From Bugula neritina (lineage: Eukaryota; Bryozoa; Gymnolaemata; Cheilostomatida; Bugulidae), in the NCBI GenBank assembly GCA_964035545.1, contig OZ037766.1, forward strand, positions 18,131,581-18,195,580: a stretch of DNA of 64,000 bases, given 5' to 3'. Below the pieces are notes generated by a model. That model worked only from the letters and a program-made list of their open reading frames with translations. It had not been told where the DNA came from and searched no databases. Shown here piece after piece: positions 60,787 to 64,000 of this stretch (positions are counted from its first letter, which is position 1; each line of letters starts with the position of its first letter). Made by a program: the position numbers and the translations under genes.

Positions 60787-61827
60787 AAACATACTGTAAC
60801 ATACTGAAATATACTGCAACATACTGAAATACACTGTAACATACAGAAATACACTGCAACATACTGCAACATACTGAAATACACTGTAACATATTGAAAT
60901 ACACTGCAACACATTGAAATATGCTGCAACATACGGAAATATATGGTAACCTACTGAAATATGTTGCAAACTACTGAAATACACTGTAACATACTGAAAT
61001 ACACTGCAACATACTGAAATATACTGTAACATACTGGAACATGCTGGAATATACTGTAACCCACTGAAATATGCTGCAAGATACTGAAACCTACTGAAAT
61101 ACACTGTAACATACTGAAGTACACTGCAACATGCTGCAACATACTGAAATACACTGTAACATATTGAAATACAATGCAACACATTGAAATAAGTTGCAAG
61201 ATACCGAAATATACTGCAACATCCTGAAAGACACTAAAACTCACTGAAGTATAGTGAAAACTCTGAAAATGCACTGTGGCATACTGAAATATACTGAAAC
61301 ACGCTGAAGTATACTGGAACATACTGAAATAAACTGTAACATACTGAGATATACTGCAAGATACTGAAATATACTACAACATACTGCAACATACTGAAAT
61401 ACACTGTAACATATTGAAATACACTGCAACACATTGAAATATGCTGCAACATACCGAAATATATACTAACCTACTGAAATATGTTGCAAACTACTGAAAC
61501 ATACTGCAACATACTGCAACATAATGAAATATACTGCAACATGCTGAAATACACTGTAACATACTGAAATACACTGTAACATATTGAATTACATTGCAAC
61601 ACATTGAAATAAGTTGCAAGATACCGAAATATACTGCAACATACTGAAAGACACTAAAACTCACTGAAGTATAGTGAAAAATCTGAAAATGCACTGTGGC
61701 ATCCTGAAATATACTGAAACACGCTGAAATATACTGGAACATACTGAAATCAACTGTAACATACTGAGATATACTGTAAGATACTGAAATATACTACAAC
61801 TCACTGAAGTATAGTGTAATTTGCAGA
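60787..61827. repeat. Mosaic array without one long parent copy
   Basis: Monomers and markers of familiar types in an order I could not match to any single longer block. It holds gamma-type markers (agtatagtgaaaa) near 61250 and 61670, and variants such as atcaactgt near 61750. It looks like a patchwork of short recombined pieces. Confidence 0.6.
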
Positions 61828-63503
61828 AATATACTGTAACGTACTGAAATATGTTGCAAAATACTGCAACATACTGAAATACACTGTAACACACTGAAAT
61901 ACGCTGTATCATACTGAAATATACTATAACCCACTGAAATATACTGCAACATACTGAAATATACTGTAACATACTGAAATATACTGCAACATACTGAAAT
62001 ACACTGTAACATACAGAAATACACTGCAACATACTGCAGCATACTGCAACATGCTGCAACATACTGAAATACACTGTAACATATTGAAATACACTGCAAC
62101 ACATTGAAATTTGCTGTAACATACTGAGATATACTGCAAGACACTGAAATATACTACAGCTCACTGAAGTATAGTGTAATTTACGGAAATGTACTGTAAC
62201 ATACTGAAATTTATTGTAACATACTGAAATATACTGCAACATACTGAAATACACTGTAACATACTGACATATATTGCAAAATACTGCAACATACTGAAAT
62301 ACACTGTAACATACTCAAATACATTGTATCATATTGCAATATGCTATAACTCACTGAAATATACTGCAACTTAGTGAAATATACTGTAACATACTGAAAT
62401 ATACTGCAACATACTGAACTACACTGTAACATACAGAAGTACGCTGTAACATACAGAAATACACTGCAACATACTGCAACATACTGAAATACACTGTAAC
62501 ATACTGAAACACACTGCAACATACTGAAATATACTGCAACATACTGGAATATACTGTAACCCACTGAAATATACTGCAACATACTGAAATATACTGCAAG
62601 ATACTGAAACCTACTGTAATACACTGTAACATACTGAAATACACTGCAACATGCTGCAACATACTGAAATACACTGTAACATATTGAAATACATTGCAAC
62701 ACATTGAAATAAGTTGCAAGATACCGAAATATACTGCAACATACTGAAAGACACTAAAACTCACTGAAGTATAGTGAAAAATCTAAAAATGCACTGTGGC
62801 ATACTGAAATATACTGAAACACGCTGAAATATACTGGAACATACTGAAATAAACTGTAACATACTGAGATATACTGCAAGATACTGAAATATGCTACAAC
62901 TCACTGAAGTATAGTGTAATTTACGGAAATGTACTGTAACATACTGAAATTTATTGTAACATACTGAATTACACTGCAACATACTGAAAAACACTGTAAC
63001 ATACTGAAAGACACTAAAACTCACTGAAGTATAGTGTAATATCTGCAAATGCACTGTAATATATTGAAATTTACTGTAACACAGTGAAATATACTGTAAC
63101 ATACTGAAATATACTGTAACATACTGAGATATACTGCAAGATACTGAAATATACTACAACTCACTGAAGTATAGTGTAATTTACGAAAATGTACTGTAAC
63201 ATACTGGAATTTATTGTAACATACTGAATTATACTGCAACATACTGGAATACACTGTAACATACTGAAACATATTGCAAAATACTGCAACATACTGAAAT
63301 ACACTGTAACATACTGAAAGACGCCGTATCATACTGAAATATACTATAACCCACTGAAATATACTGCAACATACTGAAAAATACTGTAACATACTGAAAT
63401 ATACTGCAACATACTGAAATACACTGTAACATACAGAAATACACTGCAACATACTGCAGCATACTGCAACATACTGCAACATGCTGAAATACACTGTAAC
63501 ATA
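61828..63503. repeat. Distant copy of 1770-3452
   Basis: Matches the 3.87-kb unit at an offset of 60,058, then 60,051. The change is explained by the loss of one whole monomer near 62540 (a single aacatactgg instead of two) and the absence of the 3-base loss present at 2605. It starts at a switch within a marker-derived unit near 61828 and ends near 63503. Confidence 0.75.
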
Positions 63504-64000
63504 TTGAAATACACTGCAACACATTGAAATATGCTGCAACATACCGAAATATATGGTAACCTACTGAAATATGTTGCAAACTACTGAAATATACTGCAAC
63601 ATACTGCAACATAATGATATATACTGTAACACACTGAACTATACTGCAAAATACTGCAAAATACTGTAACATACTGAAACATACTGCAACATCCTGAAAT
63701 ATACTGCAACATGCTGAATTATACTGCAAGACACTGAAACCTACTGAAATACATTGTAACATACTGAAAGACACTAAAACTCACTGAAGTATAGTGTAAT
63801 ATCTGGAAATGCACTGTGACATACTGAAATATAATGAAACACGCTGAAATATACTGCAACATACTGAAATATACTGTAACATACTGAAATATATTGCAAA
63901 ATACTGCAACATACTTAAATACACTGTAACATACTGAAAGACACTAAAACTCACTGAAGTATAGTGTAATATTTGGAAATGCACTGTGACATACTGAAAT
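63504..64000. repeat. Terminal mosaic: pieces related to 29821-30075 and 8926-9166
   Basis: The first part matches 29821-30075 (offset about 33,677). From about 63760 it resembles the sequence from 8926 but lacks a 60-bp piece, including the aacataccga units seen near 9050. The array runs off the end of the window with no sign of a boundary. Confidence 0.65.

Larger units (their letters stand above)
1..64000. repeat. Satellite array of a 10-bp monomer filling the window
   Basis: Every line of sequence resolves into 10-bp units of the form A-A-Y-A-Y-A-C-T-G-N, about 6,400 in all. Common forms are aacatactga, aatatactgc, aatacactgt and aacatactgc. Units usually alternate as pairs of about 20 bp. 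The plus strand of the typical pair is about 45% A, 25% T, 20% C and 10% G, so GC is about 30% with strong strand asymmetry. No unique sequence interrupts the array. Point substitutions are frequent, but indels that break the 10-bp register are almost absent. The pattern is that of eukaryotic nuclear satellite DNA with higher-order structure. I cannot name the family or organism from sequence alone. Confidence 0.98.

Noticed and set aside
1-64000. Telomeric repeat
   Set aside because: The 10-bp unit has no G-run on either strand and does not resemble known telomere repeats. G-runs longer than two are almost absent.
1-64000. TATA-box promoters (tatact, tataat-like strings)
   Set aside because: They recur in nearly every monomer and carry no positional information. 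No gene lies downstream.
1-64000. Transposable element, retroviral or IS remnants
   Set aside because: No terminal repeats flanking unique sequence, no target-site duplications, and no coding motifs. Every base fits the 10-bp array.

Overview
The window is satellite DNA from end to end. I find no gene, RNA gene, transposon, CRISPR array or non-repetitive stretch in its 64,000 bases. It is about 6,400 head-to-tail copies of a 10-bp monomer with the rough consensus A-A-Y-A-Y-A-C-T-G-N. The usual forms are aacatactga, aatatactgc, aatacactgt and aacatactgc, mostly in alternating pairs of about 20 bp. This points to a eukaryotic nuclear genome: heterochromatin or another satellite block, read by long-read assembly. 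The sequence alone does not identify the species, chromosome or position (centromeric, subtelomeric or other).

The array is built in layers. (1) The 10-bp monomer. (2) A dimer of about 20 bp. (3) Diverged 'marker' units with the core actcactgaagtatagtg, commonly spaced 120, 140 or 170 bp apart. (4) Kilobase higher-order repeats (HORs): 3.87-kb units nested in a 9.85-kb unit on the left, and 2.30 + 2.13-kb sub-blocks forming a 4.43-kb unit in the middle and right. (5) Very large, almost identical duplications: 26961-34509 next to 34510-42058 (offset 7,549), 17851-28690 with 43439-54278 (offset 25,588), and 39015-43447 with 56354-60786 (offset 17,339).

Layout: 1-9914 is the first 9.85-kb unit. 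9915 to about 17800 is its second copy, broken by a 1.57-kb duplication and a 90-bp patch. About 19401-28690 is a 4.43-kb array. 26961-42058 is the 7.55-kb tandem pair. 42059-43438 is a mosaic linker. 43439-56353 is a second 4.43-kb array. 56354-60786 is a copy of 39015-43447. 60787-64000 is a mosaic that reuses pieces of the left and middle.

The 10-bp register is nearly unbroken. Following it across the window I see only two kinds of indel that are not a multiple of 10: a 1-base loss in seven copies and a 3-base loss in two. Each is inherited through block duplication. After correcting for them, every large offset is a whole number of monomers.

Many overlapping open reading frames exist on the minus strand, but they follow from the repeat arithmetic. 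The basic unit has no stop in any minus frame and a TGA every 60 nt in each plus frame. I therefore report no CDS. Block boundaries were found by eye and are good to about 10-20 bp, because neighbouring monomers are so alike.
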